In this document: positions 24,882 through 34,200 of the stretch, one piece after another
Layout of the letters: each line of letters begins with the position of its first letter
How positions within the stretch are numbered: the stretch's first letter is position 1
From: Planctomycetales bacterium
GTDB taxonomy: Bacteria > Planctomycetota > UBA11346
Direction: 5' to 3'
Assembly (NCBI GenBank): GCA_025362255.1
Contig: JANYGY010000035.1
Coordinates: 1-36,550, forward strand
DNA: 36,550 bases
Position numbers and translations under genes: made by a program
The notes under the pieces: model-generated
The model's database searches: none
What the model saw: only the letters and a program-made list of their open reading frames with translations
What the model was told of the DNA's origin: nothing

Positions 24882-25313
24882 ATGGCCAAGGCCAAGGAAA
24901 TTATCGGCACGATCAACCTGGTGATCCCTGGCGGCGGTGCTACCCCAGCGCCACCAGTGGGTCCCGCGCTCGGCGCCAAGGGCGTCAACATCGCGTCCTT
25001 CGTCAAGCAGTTCAATGATGCGACGGCCAAGCTGAAGGGTGAGATCATCCCCGTCGTCATCTCGGTCTACAAAGACAAGACCTTCAGCTTCATCCTCAAG
25101 CAGCCCCCGGTTTCGGCCCAGATCCGCAAAGCGGCCAAACTCGAGAAGGGGGCCGGTAATGCTGGTCCGCTGACCTCGATCGCCCAGATCACCGAGGCCG
25201 ACGTCCGCGTCATCGCAGAGAAGAAGATCGCCGAAATGACCGCTGGCTCGATCGAGGCTGCGATGCGTTCGGTTCGCGGCACGGCGCGCTCGATGGGCGT
25301 CACCGTCAAGTAA
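24882..25313 (+). CDS. rplK: 50S ribosomal protein L11
   Basis: 143 residues. The N-terminal domain has the LVIPGGGATPAPPVGPALGA proline-rich loop (thiostrepton and RelA-sensing region); the C-terminal rRNA-binding domain ends GTARSMGVTVK. L11 forms the GTPase-associated stalk base. It leads the rplK-rplA-rplJ-rplL-rpoB-rpoC run after a 224-nt leader. Confidence 0.97.
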   Translation: MAKAKEIIGTINLVIPGGGATPAPPVGPALGAKGVNIASFVKQFNDATAKLKGEIIPVVISVYKDKTFSFILKQPPVSAQIRKAAKLEKGAGNAGPLTSIAQITEADVRVIAEKKIAEMTAGSIEAAMRSVRGTARSMGVTVK

Positions 25314-25375
25314 GTCTAGACTCGGAAATCACCCGCAGGAGGCCGTGTCCCGGCCGCTCGCACTACGGAGAACAC

Positions 25376-26089
25376 ATGCAAAAACGCAGCAAGCGCTATC
25401 GCGCGCTGATCGAACTGGCAACCAAGGCTGGAATCGACATCACCGCGCCTCAGCCGGTCTCGGCTGGAATCAGCTGGGTCAAAAAATTATCCAAAGCCAA
25501 GTTTCAAGAGAGCGTCGACCTTGCGGTTCACCTCAACCTTGACACCAAAAAGGCCGATCAGCAGTTCCGTGGCAACTTCTCGTTGCCGCATGGCACTGGT
25601 CGTGCGGTCCGCGTGATCGCCTTCGTCGATGACGGTGACAAGATCAACGCTGCCCTCGCCGCTGGTGCGGTCAAAGCTGGCGGTGAAGACTTGGTCAATG
25701 CGGTCAACGATGGATTCATGGATTTCGATGTGGCGATCGCCACGCCGAAGATGATGCGTTTCGTCGGTAAGCTCGGTAAGGTTCTTGGACCTCGCGGTCT
25801 GATGCCCTCGCCGAAGTCTGGCACCGTCACCGATGACGTCGCCACCGCGGTAAACGAATTCAAGAATGGTAAGATCGAGTACCGTTCCGACGCCGCCGGC
25901 AACGTTCAGGTCAGTGTCGGCAACGTCACGTTCGACGAATCCAAGCTCGCCGACAACATCAATGCTTTCCTGACCCACGTGGTTGAACATCGCCCGTCCT
26001 CGGTGAAGGGTGATTTCATCAAGAACATCACCGTTTCATCGACCATGGGACCGGGCGTCAAGTTGGCATTTGCCACCAAGGAGGCCTGA
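25376..26089 (+). CDS. rplA: 50S ribosomal protein L1
   Basis: 237 residues, full length. It has FRGNFSLPHGTGRAVRVIAF near residue 62, the hinge region GPRGLMPSPKSGTV (about 140) and the C-terminal NAFLTHVVEHRPSSVKG. L1 controls tRNA exit in the ribosome and in other bacteria represses its own operon. It ends 2 nt before rplJ; the ribosome-binding site of rplJ (AAGGAGG, 26078-26084) lies inside its last codons. Confidence 0.97.
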   Translation: MQKRSKRYRALIELATKAGIDITAPQPVSAGISWVKKLSKAKFQESVDLAVHLNLDTKKADQQFRGNFSLPHGTGRAVRVIAFVDDGDKINAALAAGAVKAGGEDLVNAVNDGFMDFDVAIATPKMMRFVGKLGKVLGPRGLMPSPKSGTVTDDVATAVNEFKNGKIEYRSDAAGNVQVSVGNVTFDESKLADNINAFLTHVVEHRPSSVKGDFIKNITVSSTMGPGVKLAFATKEA

Positions 26090-26091
26090 TC

Positions 26092-26646
26092 ATGCCGAGC
26101 TTCATCAATGAACTGATGCTCAAGGAATTGACCAGCGTGGCGAGTAACGCCACCTCGTTGATCCTCGTCGATCACAGCCGCCTGAAATCCGAAGACACCA
26201 TCAAGCTGCGTACCGCCCTGCGTAAGGCCGGTGCCAAGCTCAAGGTGTCCAAGGTGCGTTTGTTGCGTCGGGCGATTCCAGCCTCTGCCGCCAAGCTCAT
26301 CGAGAAATCGAAGGGTTCGGTCGGTGTCATCTTCGCGTCAGACATGGTTGCCGCCGCCAAGGTGGTCGCTGATCTGGCCAAAGAAGACAAGGTCACCGTT
26401 CGCGGTGGACTCATGGATGGCGCGACCCTCGACGTCGCGACCATTAAGCGCATCAGCGAACTGCCCAGCAAGCAACAGCTTCTCGGTATGTTGGTCAACG
26501 TTCTCCAGGCTCCGATTGCCGGGTTTGCCCGCGTCATTGCCGCGATCCATACGCAGCAGGGTGGCTCCGCTCCTGCCGTTGAAGACACCCCAGTTGCTGT
26601 CGAGGCCGCTCCGGCCGTCGCCGGCGACGCAGCTCCGGCTGTCTGA
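26092..26646 (+). CDS. rplJ: 50S ribosomal protein L10
   Basis: 184 residues. The N-terminal rRNA-binding part has TSLILVDHSRLKSEDTIKLR and KVSKVRLLRRAI; the C-terminal helix that docks L7/L12 dimers includes LLGMLVNVLQAPIAGFARV. An Ala/Pro/Val-rich tail of about 30 residues follows. AAGGAGG seven bases upstream fixes the start. There is no room for the usual L10 autoregulatory leader before it. Confidence 0.96.
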   Translation: MPSFINELMLKELTSVASNATSLILVDHSRLKSEDTIKLRTALRKAGAKLKVSKVRLLRRAIPASAAKLIEKSKGSVGVIFASDMVAAAKVVADLAKEDKVTVRGGLMDGATLDVATIKRISELPSKQQLLGMLVNVLQAPIAGFARVIAAIHTQQGGSAPAVEDTPVAVEAAPAVAGDAAPAV

Positions 26647-26709
26647 TTTCTTTTTTCACTATCCAAGCCGTCGTCGAATCGACACGGCCAACTCGCAAGG
26701 AAATATCCC

Positions 26710-27102
26710 ATGAGCGAAGCAGTCGCCAACCCTAAGCTGGCCCAGATCATCGAGACCGTCAAGGCTCTCACCGTGATCGAACTTTCGGACCTCGTCCACG
26801 CCCTCGAAAAAGAATTCGGCGTCTCCGCAGCCGCAGTCGCCGTCTCCGGCGGCGGCGCTGCCGCCCCGGTCGCTGAAGAGGCTCCCACCTCGTTCAAGGT
26901 CACCCTCACTGCCGGCGGTCCGAACAAGATCGCCGTCATCAAAGTGGTCCGCGAGCTCCTCGGCCTCGGCTTGGCAGATGCCAAGGCGTTCGTCGAAGGC
27001 GCCCCCAAGATGGTCAAGGAAGGCATCGAAAAGCCGGCTGCCGAAGAGCTCCTCAAGAAGCTCAAGGACACCGGCGCCGAAGCCAAGATCGAAGGCGTCT
27101 AA
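26710..27102 (+). CDS. rplL: 50S ribosomal protein L7/L12
   Basis: 130 residues. An N-terminal dimerisation part (QIIETVKALTVIELSDLVHA) joins through an Ala-rich hinge to the C-terminal factor-binding domain (NKIAVIKVVRELLGLGLADA, VEGAPKMVKEG). It is the mobile stalk that recruits translation GTPases. AAGGAA precedes the ATG, 63 nt after rplJ. Confidence 0.97.
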   Translation: MSEAVANPKLAQIIETVKALTVIELSDLVHALEKEFGVSAAAVAVSGGGAAAPVAEEAPTSFKVTLTAGGPNKIAVIKVVRELLGLGLADAKAFVEGAPKMVKEGIEKPAAEELLKKLKDTGAEAKIEGV

Positions 27103-27367
27103 GCTTCGTTCCAACATGGCCATCGCTATGCCGCCCTGATCAAAGGGGTGGTGTGCTTTGGCACCTCTGTGACCCCAGCCGACCACACCGGCGCTTGGCC
27201 TTCTGAGAAGAAAGCACAGCGTGGGCAGTCGGCTGGGTTCCTTGTCTCGTATAGGCAAGTCGTTAATCTCCTGACCCTTCCGCTGCCAAACAGGCTGGCT
27301 AGGCGTGTCGTCGCATCTGCGACACCGCTTTCATCGCCGGCCCATTACCGCACCTGAGCAAGCACCC
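27103..27367 (+). other. rplL-rpoB spacer, candidate attenuator region
   Basis: 265 nt without a supported gene. A bulged stem pairs GGGGT (27145-27149) with ACCCC (27172-27176), with GTGC-TTTG-GCAC inside; a second small hairpin (GTGTCG with CGACAC) lies just before rpoB. Neither is followed by a T run. In E. coli this spacer carries an attenuator and an RNase III site that lower rpoBC output relative to rplJL; a similar role here is possible but unproven. Confidence 0.4.
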
Positions 27368-30300
27368 ATGCAGATCCGGCACTTCGGCAAGACCCTCGAC
27401 GTCATTCCTGTTCCCAGTCTCGTAAATCTGCAATCGCGCAGCTATGACGAGTTCTTGGATTCGGATGCCCTACCTGAAAAACGCAATCAAGCCAAAGGTC
27501 TTGAATCGATTTTCCGCGAGTTCTTCCCGGTGACCGGGTACGATGACCAAGTGGTCGTCAGCTACCATGGCTATGTGTTCACCAATCCTCAACACAACAT
27601 GGATGAGTGCCGCGATCTCGGCCTCACCTATCAGCGTGGCATCAAGATCAAAATTCGGGTGAGCGGGCCGCAGTTGCCTGAAGTCCTCGAAGAAGATGTC
27701 CACATCGGCTACTTCCCGATCCGCATCGGTGGTGGTGAATTCATCATCAACGGTGCCGAGCGCACGATCGTCACCCAGATCCAACGGTCGCCCGGTGTCG
27801 ACTTCTCGTCCGAGCAGGCGACCTCGGGTCGGCGCATCTACAGTGCGCGCATCATCCCTGAGCGCGGCTCGTGGATCCAGGTCGAGCAGACCTCCAAAGA
27901 CATCCTGCAGATCAAGATCGACAAGAGCGCCAAGGTCGTCGCTTCGTGCTTCCTGCGCGCGATGTCGAAGGATTTCGGCACCACTGACGCCATCATCAAG
28001 GCTTTCTTCGAGACTGAAAAAGTTGCCGTTGGCGGCAAATCCGCCAAGGAAAAGGTTCTCGGCAAGTTGTTAGCTGCCGATGTGATCAACAAGGAGGACG
28101 GAGAAATCCTCGCCAAGGCCACGGAAGTCATCACCGAAGGCGCCTACAACAACTTCAAGGATCTCGGCGTCACCGAGGTCTATATCATCACCAGCCAGGT
28201 GAAGCCTGACGACATCCTGATCAACACGTTGCAACAGGATGAGTCAACCTCGCACGAAGAGGCGCTCCTGCGCATCTATCGCCGTCTTCGCCCCGGCAAT
28301 CCCACCGACGAAGCCAAGGTCCGTGAATTCTTCCAGGACCGCTTCCTCAACGAATCGCGGTACAATCTCGGTGGCGTCGGTCGCTTCCGTATCAACCGCA
28401 AGCTCAAGCTCGAAGGCGAAGCGCGGGTCCTGACGATTCAGGATTACCTCGAAACGCTGAAGTACCTGCTGACCCTGATCCGTAGCAACTCATCCTCGGG
28501 CGAGCTCGACGATATCGATCATCTCGGCAACCGCCGGGTGCGTCCGATCGCCGATCTGCTGTCCGACGAACTGCGCGCCGCGATGCTTAAATTGCGTCGT
28601 GCGGTCAAGGAAAAGCTGAGCCGCGATCTGCAGCAGGAAGACGTCGCCGCGGCGTTGGCTCCGCGCAACCTGTTCAACAATCAGGCGGTCGACAGCGCGA
28701 TTCAGAATTTCTTCCAACGTGGCGAACTGTCACAGGTGGTCGACCAATCGAACCTCCTCAGCCAGTTGACGCACGAGCGCCGTCTGTCGGCCCTTGGACC
28801 TGGCGGTCTCAACCGCAAACGTGCCGGCTTTGAAGTTCGCGACGTGCATACGTCGCATTACGGTCGCATATGTCCGATCGAAACTCCTGAAGGCGCCAAC
28901 ATTGGCCTGATCGTTTCGCTCGCCATCTACTCAGCTGTCAATGAATATGGCTTCCTCACCACGCCTTACCGCAAGGTGGTCAATGGCGTCATCACCGAGG
29001 AGATCCATTACCTGATGGCCGACGAAGAGGCCGAGGCCAAGGTTGCCCAGGCGACCGTGGAGATCGACGCCAAGGGACGCATCAAGGACGACATCGTCCA
29101 AGTGCGTTTCGCCGGTCAGTTCACCGAAGTCGCCGTCGGCGAAGTGACCTACGCCGACGTCTCGCCGAAGCAGATGATCGGCGTCAGCGCCGCGCTGATT
29201 CCGTTCCTTGAGCACGATGACGCCAACCGCGCCCTGATGGGCGCGAACATGATGCGTCAGGCGGTGCCGTTGTTGATTTCGCAGGCTCCGATCGTCGCCA
29301 CCGGCATGGAACGCGAGATTCCCAAATCGTCGTCGATGGTCGTGATCGCCGATGAAGAAGGCAGCGTGTCGTCGGTCGATGCGAAGCAGATCACGATCGG
29401 CTCACGCATCTATCCGTTGCGCAAATATCAGGGCCTGAACGAGCGCACCTGTCTCAATCAGGTGCCGATCGTTCGTCCGGGCGACAAGGTCGCCAAAGGT
29501 CAGATCATCGCCGATGGCGGCGGTACTGATCAAGGAGAGCTAGCACTCGGCAAGAATATCGTCGTCGCGTTCATGCCTTACGACGGCTACAACTTTGAAG
29601 ACGCGATCGTCGTCAACGAGCGTTTGCTCGCCGAAGATCGCTTCACTTCGATCCACATCGAAGAGTTCAAGGTCGAGATCCGCGAGACCAAGCTCGGCAA
29701 GGAAGAGTTCACCCGGGAAATTCCTGGTCGTTCGGAAGAAGCCCTGCGCAATCTCGATGAACGTGGATTCGTCCGCGTCGGTTCGCTGGTCAAGCCCGGC
29801 GACATCCTGGTCGGCAAGGTCACGCCCAAGAACAAATCTGAATTGTCACCTGAAGAAAAGTTGCTGCATGCGATCTTCGGCCGTGCCGGCGAAGACGTGC
29901 GTGACGATTCCCTGGTGATGAAGCCCGGAATCCGGGGCGTGGTCGTGGCCTGCAAGCGGTTCCAGCGCCGCGCAGCATTGACCGAGAAGGACAAGAAAGA
30001 GGAATCAGCGCGGTTGAAAGTCATCGAGGACAAATACGCCTCGCAGATGGCTTCGGTCGCTCGTGAAAAATTCAATCAGATCTGGGAAGTCGCGGGCGGC
30101 ACGGTGGTCAACATCGAGACCGGCGAAGTCGTCGAGTACTCGATCGAGATGTCCGATGATGAAGTCCTCAAGTTGCACGCTGACCTGCAAGTCACGGCGC
30201 TCAACTTCGTCGGCTCGAAACGCCGGCGCGCGCGCGCCATCTATGACGATTTCGATCCGAAGATCGACGAGATCAAAACCGAGTGCGACAAGGAGATCGT

Positions 30301-31207
30301 CAATGCCAAGCGCGGCGATGATCTGCCGACCGGCGTGCTTGAGATGGTCAAAGTCTTCGTGGCGCGCAAGTTGACGCTCAAAGTCGGCGACAAGATGGCC
30401 GGTCGTCACGGCAACAAGGGTGTGATCTCGACGATCGTTCCGGAAGAGAACATGCCGTTCCTACCGGACGGCCGTACCGTGGACATCGTCTTGAATCCGC
30501 TGGGCGTACCGTCGCGTATGAACGTCGGTCAGATCCTCGAAACCCACATCGGCTGGGCAGCTCAGGCTCTTGGCGTGCAGATCGTCACGCCGGTGTTCGA
30601 TGGTGCCGTTGAAGACGACATCTCGGACATCCTGCGCGAAGCTAATCTGCCGGTCGACGGTAAGACCTATCTTTACGATGGTCGTACGGGCGAACGTCAG
30701 CATCAGAAGACCACTGTCGGCGTTATGTACATGCTGAAGCTTCACCATTTGGTCGAAGACAAGCTGCACGCGCGCGCTACCGGTTCGTATTCTTTGATCA
30801 CGCAGCAGCCGCTCGGCGGCAAGGCGCGATTTGGTGGCCAGCGCTTTGGAGAAATGGAAGTCTGGGCTCTCGAAGCCTACGGCGCAGCCCACGTGTTGCA
30901 GGAGATCCTCACGGTCAAGTCGGACGATGTCGACGGCCGCACCCGGATCTACGAAAGCATGGTCAAGGGCGATGGCTCGCTGACCTACGGCACGCCGATG
31001 GCGTTTGAAGTGTTGATGAATGAAATCCGCGGACTCGGTCTCGATATCCGTCTGCATCGCCCGGAAGACATGTCCTTCGATACGGCGCCTACGACCCTCG
31101 ATTTCGGCTCCTTGCCGAAAGTCGACGGCGAAGGACCGGATCAGGATTTCGTCGCCGACGTGCCTGCAGATGCGCAGATCGATTCTGAATCCAGCGCTGA
31201 CAAATGA
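27368..31207 (+). CDS. rpoB: DNA-directed RNA polymerase subunit beta
   Basis: 1279 residues. The ATG at 27368 begins QIRHFGKTLDVIPVPSLVNLQ, the expected N-terminus; a start 63 nt upstream adds only a basic non-homologous stretch. The rifampicin-binding region (about 452-475) reads LSQVVDQSNLLSQLTHERR then LSALGPGGL, keeping Asp516, His526 and Ser531 (E. coli numbers) but with Val514, Val515, Ser518 and Leu520. ETPEGANIGL, MPYDGYNFEDAI, KMAGRHGNKGVIS and GGKARFGGQRFGEMEVWALE are all present. The beta subunit forms half of the catalytic cleft. It is followed by a hairpin and then rpoC after 88 nt. Confidence 0.98.
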   Translation: MQIRHFGKTLDVIPVPSLVNLQSRSYDEFLDSDALPEKRNQAKGLESIFREFFPVTGYDDQVVVSYHGYVFTNPQHNMDECRDLGLTYQRGIKIKIRVSGPQLPEVLEEDVHIGYFPIRIGGGEFIINGAERTIVTQIQRSPGVDFSSEQATSGRRIYSARIIPERGSWIQVEQTSKDILQIKIDKSAKVVASCFLRAMSKDFGTTDAIIKAFFETEKVAVGGKSAKEKVLGKLLAADVINKEDGEILAKATEVITEGAYNNFKDLGVTEVYIITSQVKPDDILINTLQQDESTSHEEALLRIYRRLRPGNPTDEAKVREFFQDRFLNESRYNLGGVGRFRINRKLKLEGEARVLTIQDYLETLKYLLTLIRSNSSSGELDDIDHLGNRRVRPIADLLSDELRAAMLKLRRAVKEKLSRDLQQEDVAAALAPRNLFNNQAVDSAIQNFFQRGELSQVVDQSNLLSQLTHERRLSALGPGGLNRKRAGFEVRDVHTSHYGRICPIETPEGANIGLIVSLAIYSAVNEYGFLTTPYRKVVNGVITEEIHYLMADEEAEAKVAQATVEIDAKGRIKDDIVQVRFAGQFTEVAVGEVTYADVSPKQMIGVSAALIPFLEHDDANRALMGANMMRQAVPLLISQAPIVATGMEREIPKSSSMVVIADEEGSVSSVDAKQITIGSRIYPLRKYQGLNERTCLNQVPIVRPGDKVAKGQIIADGGGTDQGELALGKNIVVAFMPYDGYNFEDAIVVNERLLAEDRFTSIHIEEFKVEIRETKLGKEEFTREIPGRSEEALRNLDERGFVRVGSLVKPGDILVGKVTPKNKSELSPEEKLLHAIFGRAGEDVRDDSLVMKPGIRGVVVACKRFQRRAALTEKDKKEESARLKVIEDKYASQMASVAREKFNQIWEVAGGTVVNIETGEVVEYSIEMSDDEVLKLHADLQVTALNFVGSKRRRARAIYDDFDPKIDEIKTECDKEIVNAKRGDDLPTGVLEMVKVFVARKLTLKVGDKMAGRHGNKGVISTIVPEENMPFLPDGRTVDIVLNPLGVPSRMNVGQILETHIGWAAQALGVQIVTPVFDGAVEDDISDILREANLPVDGKTYLYDGRTGERQHQKTTVGVMYMLKLHHLVEDKLHARATGSYSLITQQPLGGKARFGGQRFGEMEVWALEAYGAAHVLQEILTVKSDDVDGRTRIYESMVKGDGSLTYGTPMAFEVLMNEIRGLGLDIRLHRPEDMSFDTAPTTLDFGSLPKVDGEGPDQDFVADVPADAQIDSESSADK

Positions 31208-31212
31208 GGTGG

Positions 31213-31244
31213 TCGCCGCCAAAGCCTAACGGCTTTGGCGGCGG
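31213..31244 (+). terminator. Perfect hairpin between rpoB and rpoC (attenuator or processing site)
   Basis: A 13-bp stem, CGCCGCCAAAGCC (31214-31226) with GGCTTTGGCGGCG (31231-31243), loop TAAC, extended by one T-G pair. No immediate T run follows, only a pyrimidine-rich TCTCCTTCTTTCTTT. A full terminator is unlikely inside rpoBC, so partial attenuation or RNase processing is the better guess. Confidence 0.55.
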
Positions 31245-31295
31245 TCGCGCGTCTCCTTCTTTCTTTACTACCAACGTCACATCGAAGTAGGTCCC

Positions 31296-34200
31296 ATGAT
31301 CGATATCGCCGCTGATCAGACAAACCTCTCTAGCCCAGATTATAACGCTGTCTCCATCCGTTTGGCCTCTCCCGAGGTCATCCGCTCATGGAGTCAGGGT
31401 GAGGTCAAGCGTCCGGAAACCATCAACTATCGTAATTACAAAGCCGAACGCGATGGCTTGTTCTGCGAAAAGATCTTCGGGCCGACCAAAGACTGGGAAT
31501 GCTTCTGCGGAAAATATTCCGGCGTCAAGTATAAGGGTATCGTCTGCGAAAAATGCGGAGTGCTGGTAACCCACAGCCGCGTCCGCCGCGAGCGCATGGG
31601 CCACATCAATCTGGTATCCCCGGTCGCGCACATCTGGTTCTTCAAGACCATGCCGTCGCGCCTGGGCATCCTGCTCGGCATGAAGTCGTCGAACCTGCAA
31701 CAGGTCGTCTACTTTCAGAAGTACATCGTCACTGATCCCGGCACCACTCCCCTTGAGTACATGGAAGTGCTCACTGAAGAGCAGTACCGCAAGGCCAATG
31801 AAAAGTACGGCGACGACTTCAAGGCGATGATGGGCGCTGAGGCCGTTCAGGAGCTGATCAAGCACCTCGACCTCGACAAGCTGATCAGCGATCTGCGCGA
31901 AGAATTGGCCAGCACCAAAGCGAAGCAGAAGATCGAAAAGATCATCAAGCGGCTTAAGCTGTCGGAAGAGCTCAAGTCTTCGGGCAACGATCCGCAATGG
32001 ATGATCCAGACCGTGGTGCCGGTCATTCCGCCAGATCTGCGTCCGTTAGTGCCGCTTGAAAACGGCAACTTCGCGACCAGCGATCTGAACGATCTTTATC
32101 GTCGCGTCATCTATCGTAATAACCGCCTCAAAAAGCTCGTCGAGCTGAACGCTCCTGGAATCATCATCCGCAACGAAAAGCGGATGTTGCAGCAGGCGGT
32201 CGACGCGTTGTTCGACAACGGTCGTTGCCAGCGTGCCGTGTTCGGCTCAGGCAATCGTCCGCTCAAGTCGCTCACCGACATGATCAAGGGCAAGCAGGGT
32301 CGCTTCCGCGAGAATCTTCTCGGCAAGCGCGTCGACTACTCGGCCCGATCAGTCATCGTCGTCGGCCCACGGCTCAAGCTGCATCAGTGCGGTCTGCCCA
32401 AGTCGATCATTCTTGAGCTGTTCCAACCGTTCATCATTCGTGCGCTCAAAGAGCGTGGGTACGCCGAGACGGTCAAGGCCGCCAAGCGCAAGCTCGAACG
32501 CCGCGATGAAGAAGTCTGGGAAGTCCTCGACGACGTGATCCGCGGTCGCGTGGTGATGTTGAATCGCGCGCCGACCTTGCATCGCATGGGCATTCAGGCC
32601 TTCGAGCCGGTGATGATCGATGGCAGCGCCATTCAGCTCCATCCGTTGGTTTGTGCTGGCTTCAATGCCGACTTCGACGGCGACCAGATGGCCGTCCATC
32701 TGCCCTTGTCGATCGAAGCCCAGACCGAAGCCCGCGTCCTGATGTTGTCTACCAACAACATCTTCTCGCCGAGCAACGGCAATCCGATCATCTCTGCCGA
32801 CCAAGACATCGTGCTTGGTTGCTACTTCCTGACCTTGGCGAAAGAAGATCAACCAGGCGAAGGGAAGATTTTCAGCGGCTTTGAAGAAGCCACCATGGCA
32901 CTCGATGCCGGCGTGGTGAATCTCCATTCGCTGATCAAGATCCCATTGTCCAAAGGCACACGCGTCGATGACGGTGGTCCGGTCAAGAAGATGCTCGACA
33001 AGGATCAGCTGATCGAGACCACCGTCGGCCGCTTTGTCTTCAATCATGCCCTGCCCAAGGGCATGCCCTACTACAACAAGCAGCAGGACAAAGGCGGTCT
33101 CCGGCGTGTGATCGCTGACTGTTTCGAATACCTCGATCGCCGCAGCACGATCGTCGTGCTCGACACGATCAAGGAACTCGGCTTCCAGTATTCGACCTTG
33201 TCAGGCATCTCCTTCGCGGCGTCTGATCTCTACGTCCCTGAGGAAAAGGGTGCCGTCGTCGGCGAGGCCGACAAAAAGGCGATGAAGTTCCAGAAGGCCT
33301 ACCAGCGCGGTCTCATCACCGCCTCGGAAAAGCACCGCAATATCGTCGAGACGTGGACTCACGCGGTCGAAGAGTTGTCGGGCAAGCTCATGGAAAAGCT
33401 GCGTGACGACAAACGTCACGGGGCCGATTACATCAACCCGGTGTATGTCATGGCCAAATCGGGCGCTCGCGGCTCGGTTGCCCAGGTTCGTCAGTTGTGC
33501 GGCATGCGTGGTCTGATGGCCAAGCCGAATGGCGAAATCATCGAGACTCCGATTCGCGCCAATTTCCGCGAAGGCCTCAAAGTCCTCGAATACTTTACCT
33601 CGACCCACGGTGCCCGTAAGGGTCTCGCCGATACGGCGCTGAAGACCGCTGACTCGGGCTACCTCACGCGTAAACTGGTGGACGTATCGCAAGACGTGAT
33701 CGTCAGTGAAGTCGACTGCGGAACGGTTGGCGCGGTCACCAAATCGGTCGTCTATGATGGTGACGTGATCAAAGTGTCGCTGGCCGAGGCCATCACCGGC
33801 CGCACCGCTCGCGACACCATTGTCGACATCATCACCGATGAAGTCATTGTCCGTGAAAATGACATCATCCTGTCGGACAAGGCCAAGGCGATCGAAGCCC
33901 TCGGCTTTGAGAAGATCCGCGTGCGCAGCCCACTGACATGCGAAGCCCGCAAGGGCATTTGCATGAAGTGCTACGGCATGGACCGCTCACGCGGCATGGC
34001 TGTCGAACATGGAGTGGCCGTGGGCATTATCGCCGCCCAGTCGATCGGCGAACCCGGCACGCAGCTCACCATGCGTACGTTCCACATCGGTGGTGTGGCG
34101 AATGCGAAGGCCGAAGAAACCAGCTATAAGGCACGTAAGGCCGGTAAGCTGGTCTATGAGAATCTGCGCATCGTGATCAACGGTGCGCGCGAGTCGGTGG

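Noticed and set aside
27305..27367. Upstream start for rpoB
   Set aside because: It adds 21 basic residues with no homology; the expected beta N-terminus begins at 27368.
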